DNA from: Syntrophorhabdus sp.
GTDB lineage: Bacteria; Desulfobacterota; BSN033; UBA1163
DNA: 49,122 nucleotides
NCBI GenBank assembly: GCA_020724025.1
Contig: DYHU01000002.1
Coordinates: forward strand, 1 to 49,122
Direction of reading: 5' to 3'
Positions 46,554 to 49,122 of the stretch are shown here, piece after piece (position 1 is the first letter of the stretch; every line of letters starts with the position of its first letter). The notes beneath the pieces are model-generated. The model saw only the letters and a list, made by a program, of their open reading frames with translations, was not told where the DNA came from and searched no databases. A program made the position numbers and the translations under genes.

Positions 46554-47716
46554 CAAAGAAGAAGATTGCGATAACGCGCCGAGCGACCCGTGCTGAAGTG
46601 AACGCATCAATTCGTGACACACTGCGTCACGAATTTTACCAGTCCGTTGCGGAAGTCCTCCGCACCGCGCGCTCCAATGCCTATCAGGCCGTCAACTTCA
46701 CCATGGTCGAGGCCTATTGGAACATTGGGCGGATGATTGTCGAGGAGGAACAGCACGGAAAAGAACGGGCGGAATATGGACAAAATTTGCTCATGAACTT
46801 GGCTGTGCGACTCACAGAAGAATTTGGCAATGGTTATTCTGAGAGAAACTTGCGTAATTTTCGCCAGTTTTACTTGAGCTTCCCAATTCGGAACGCAGTG
46901 CGTTCCGAATCTCCCGAAGGTCAAAGATCGAAATTTCCACCGGACAATCCAGAGTCAATTCTCTACGCACTGCGTAGAGAATTGAGATGGACCCATTATC
47001 GCCTTCTGATGCGGGTGGAGAAGCCCGCGGCGCGGACATGGTACATGAACGAGGCCACCGGCCAGAACTGGAGCACACGTGCGCTGGAGCGTCAGATCAA
47101 CTCGCTCTACTACGAACGCCTGCTGATGAGCCGCGACAAGGCGTCGGTCGAGGCCGAGGCAAAAGCGAAGACGGCGTCGCTGGCCCCCACGCACCAGGAT
47201 TTCATCAAAGACCCCTATGTGCTCGAGTTCCTCGGCATCCCTGACGCCCACCTGTTCCGTGAATCCGAACTGGAACAGGCCATTATCGGCAAGCTCCAGG
47301 CCTTCATGCTCGAACTCGGACGCGGCTTTGCTTTCGTTGCACGCCAGAAGCGCATCTCCACGGAGACGATGGATTTCTATATTGACCTCGTTTTCTACAA
47401 CTACCTCCTCAAATGTTTCGTCCTCATAGACCTTAAGACCGGAAAGCTTACCCATCAAGACATCGGCCAGATGGACATGTACGTGCGGCTCTATGAAGAC
47501 AAGTACAAAAGCCCGGATGACAACCCCACCATCGGCATCATCCTGTGCACCGCAAGGGATGAAACCGTGGTCAAGTACTCCGTGCTCAAGGAAAGCAAAC
47601 AACTCTTTGCTTCCAAGTATAAGCTCTACCTGCCCACCGAGCAGGAGTTAATCGAGGAGATCCAGCGCGAGAAGGCGCTGATCGTCAGGGAGCGGGGGGA
47701 GATGTATGGAGTGTAG
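46550..47716 (+). CDS. PDDEXK nuclease domain (DUF1016/YhcG) protein
   Basis: A 388-residue YhcG-type protein. The N-terminal DUF1016 domain includes EAYWNIGRMIVEEEQHGKER, FGNGYSERNLRNFRQFYLSF and WTHYRLLMRVE; the C-terminal PDDEXK fold shows FYIDLVFYNYLLKCFVLIDL with D and D-L-K. These proteins are often inserted in type I restriction loci. Three short palindromes with a GCAGTGC/GCACTGC-like core lie in its coding sequence (46611-46636, 46890-46908, 46958-46984), the latter two around an insertion-like stretch before WTHYR. Confidence 0.92.
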   Translation: MTKKKIAITRRATRAEVNASIRDTLRHEFYQSVAEVLRTARSNAYQAVNFTMVEAYWNIGRMIVEEEQHGKERAEYGQNLLMNLAVRLTEEFGNGYSERNLRNFRQFYLSFPIRNAVRSESPEGQRSKFPPDNPESILYALRRELRWTHYRLLMRVEKPAARTWYMNEATGQNWSTRALERQINSLYYERLLMSRDKASVEAEAKAKTASLAPTHQDFIKDPYVLEFLGIPDAHLFRESELEQAIIGKLQAFMLELGRGFAFVARQKRISTETMDFYIDLVFYNYLLKCFVLIDLKTGKLTHQDIGQMDMYVRLYEDKYKSPDDNPTIGIILCTARDETVVKYSVLKESKQLFASKYKLYLPTEQELIEEIQREKALIVRERGEMYGV

Positions 47717-47758
47717 CCGAAGACGAGACTGTCGAGCGATTTCGATGGAGTTCTGATT

Positions 47759-48004
47759 ATGTCCGTTTGGATTGAAAAGGAACTGGGCGACATTCTCACG
47801 CTGAACTACGGCTGGAGTTTGCCGGAAAAGAAGCGCGTGGCGGGTGACGTTCCGGTCTATGGTTCTAACGGAGTGGTCGGAAGCCATAACAAAGCACTCG
47901 TCAACTCGGCCGGACTCATCATTGGCAGGAAGGGATCGGCGGGAAATGTTCACTACTCGCGGAAGCCATTCTGCCCCATCGACACGACGTTCTTCATTGC
48001 GCCT
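47759..48004 (+). pseudogene. hsdS: Truncated hsdS specificity subunit
   Basis: About 80 residues of a first target-recognition domain remain: WIEKELGDILTLNYGWSLPE, VPVYGSNGVVGSHNKAL, IIGRKGSAGNVHYSRKPFCP and IDTTFFIA. The resemblance ends near 48004; the frame then runs into unrelated sequence and stops at 48100. The central helix and second domain are missing, so it should not guide the methyltransferase. Confidence 0.8.
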
Positions 48005-48257
48005 GCCGATCTCCGATCACATTCTCGAAGGCATCCCATGCCTGTAAGACCAAGCGCCTTGTGCGGTATTGGCCACATTCAGACTCTTTTTTATCTTTGA
48101 GATCGCGGAAGGTTTCGCTGGGGAAATCGGGGCCATATACGTCTTTGGGATCGAGAATATAGAGAAGTTCATCCCCCTCAAATAAATTAAAGGATAAAGA
48201 TTTGACCCCCTGCGCATTAAATCTGTAATCCGCAATCTGAAATTTGAGATCAAACAA
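48000..48257 (-). pseudogene. Fragment of an unrecognised gene joined to hsdS break
   Basis: On the minus strand the frame contains FEGDELLYILDPKDVYGPDF and RRLVLQAWDAFENVIGDRQ, which look like real protein and end at the hsdS junction. Its N-terminal residues (KFQIADYRF) are translations of a short intergenic repeat, so the true start is lost. Function unknown. Confidence 0.4.
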
Positions 48258-48361
48258 CGGACATTGCCCAATTTTTTAAGGAGAACACCCCTCAACTTCC
48301 TTAATGTTAATTGACAAATGAAGACGCGACCTCCAATCCACGTCGGTAGAGGTAAAATATT

Positions 48362-49069
48362 TTAATGTCTTTTTTTTAGGACATCCTTAGCTGCCGGGCT
48401 TAGAAAAGGTTCCAGCATTTTGTGTGCCAAGCCATGGGCCGACAGAGCTTTATCGTATTCGGAAAGCACAACCTTTATCATCTTCTCGACAAGCTCTTTC
48501 TTGCCGATTTGTCTCAGCGACCTGCCGTCTAAATATTTATGGAATAAATACGGATTTTTCTTCAGTCGGACCAGCCTAGATTTAACCTTCTTGTGGTCAA
48601 GCAGCAACCCCTCGCACCCTTCTTTGTGCATGATTATGTGCAAAAGCTTATCCAAATCCTCTTCAAGTCTACCAATAAGTGTCTCATGATGGTCTTTATC
48701 AATAAAAAATGACAATCGCTCAAGCATATGTTCAGTTTCTTCTAACTTCCTCTTTACCTTGAGCCTTAAGCTACGGTCACCAGAGGAACTTCGGCATAAG
48801 GAACTCAACTGACGTCCTAAGATACTTGCCTGCTCCAAGAACCGTTCATATTCTAGCGTTTGTTCAAAACCGTCCCGGCGAGCATTCGGTTTGATGTTAT
48901 GGTTCCAGATTTGTATTTCTCCAATATTCCATGCTGCAAATCGTCCTTCCGTGAAGAAAGGAGACAGAAAATATTCGTTCCCTACCTCGATGTTTCCGTG
49001 TCTAACACGGATCCCACGCATTGCAACATGGGGGGGGGAAAGAAGCTTTGAAGTGTGTCTTGCGCACAA
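48362..49069 (-). CDS. Hsp90-like ATPase, C-terminal part (frame broken near N-terminus)
   Basis: A 235-residue frame from TTG 49069. RGIRVRHGNIEVGN, FTEGRFAAWNIGEIQI and NIKPNARRDGFEQTLEYERF match the middle domain of Hsp90/HtpG-like ATPases (the IPNARRDxFE pattern). The ATP-binding domain is not here. At 49030-49038 there is a run of nine G; leaving out one base joins this frame to another that stays open to the window edge (SKLIKGVFNIVRKTHFKASF). So the listed start is probably not the true one. The C-terminal 150 residues are helical. Confidence 0.65.
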   Translation of the reverse strand: MCARHTSKLLSPPHVAMRGIRVRHGNIEVGNEYFLSPFFTEGRFAAWNIGEIQIWNHNIKPNARRDGFEQTLEYERFLEQASILGRQLSSLCRSSSGDRSLRLKVKRKLEETEHMLERLSFFIDKDHHETLIGRLEEDLDKLLHIIMHKEGCEGLLLDHKKVKSRLVRLKKNPYLFHKYLDGRSLRQIGKKELVEKMIKVVLSEYDKALSAHGLAHKMLEPFLSPAAKDVLKKRH

Positions 49070-49122
49070 TATTAAAAACTCCTTTTATTAATTTAGAATT
49101 GATTAAAATTGAGGGTCGCACC

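Noticed and set aside
45678..46622. Long minus-strand reading frame of 314 codons
   Set aside because: It is the mirror of the GC-rich hsdM gene; it has no ribosome site and no protein family resemblance.
46955..47602. Minus-strand reading frame of 215 codons
   Set aside because: It lies wholly within the DUF1016/PDDEXK gene, whose own protein sequence is clearly conserved.
1..49122. tRNA or rRNA genes
   Set aside because: No cloverleaf with a GGTTCRANYCC-type T loop or rRNA-like stretch was noticed by eye; a tRNAscan/Infernal run would settle it.

Overview
The window reads as chromosomal DNA of an anaerobic or microaerophilic Gram-negative bacterium of the deltaproteobacterial (Desulfobacterota) type. 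The grounds are a flavodiiron protein, a Desulfovibrio-type single-cluster ferredoxin, two NifU/IscU-like scaffolds, polyferredoxins with Tat signals, a LexA-linked family B polymerase, and dense families of palindromic intergenic repeats. This placement is inferred from gene content only; no rRNA or tRNA gene is visible.

Layout. 1-2.8 kb (minus): nifU-like, tldE/pmbA and the 5' part of tldD, the last two separated by a DUF559 endonuclease gene lying between 37-bp inverted repeats. 2.9-11 kb: flavodiiron protein, lipoprotein, methyltransferase, two small conserved proteins, azlCD exporter with a radical SAM protein, a 34-residue basic protein, a half-size EamA transporter and a PHP phosphoesterase. 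11.4-13.9 kb: a sigma-70 family factor with its own promoter and a terminator-like hairpin in the leader, then ferredoxin and DedA genes. 13.9-23.9 kb (minus): a U32 protein, then (reading upstream) a tightly overlapped operon of LuxC-like reductase, LuxE-like synthetase, FAD protein, LeuD-like and LeuC-like dehydratase subunits, homocitrate/isopropylmalate synthase-like protein and a B12-type radical SAM protein. This is the best candidate for an undescribed pathway: 2-oxoacid chain extension followed by acid activation and reduction to an aldehyde. Two 165-166 bp structured inverted repeats with compensatory base changes lie inside and at the 3' end of the operon.

24-38.5 kb is accessory: hicBA, a duplicated secreted gluzincin, a broken integrase N-terminus, four toxin-antitoxin-like pairs in all, a DUF4143 ATPase and many repeats. 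Within it (27.7-32.7 kb, minus) lies a second candidate system: lexA with a palindrome inside its promoter, an IVS four-helix-bundle gene, a RecA-like protein without a Walker A lysine, an 89-residue protein and a family B polymerase with changed motifs. It resembles an SOS mutagenesis cassette built around PolB instead of DnaE2/ImuB.

36.9-44.5 kb (plus): a DUF6599 protein, a DUF433/DUF5615 pair, a Tat-exported ferredoxin-type aldo/keto reductase, a Tat-exported DUF362 protein and a NapH-NapG-like fused polyferredoxin (an envelope redox unit), then cysE-nifU-QueG-like. 44.9-48.1 kb is a GC-rich, probably transferred remnant of a type I modification locus: intact hsdM, a PDDEXK/DUF1016 gene and a truncated hsdS, with no hsdR in the window. 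The right end holds the C-terminal part of an Hsp90-like ATPase whose frame is broken at a run of nine G.
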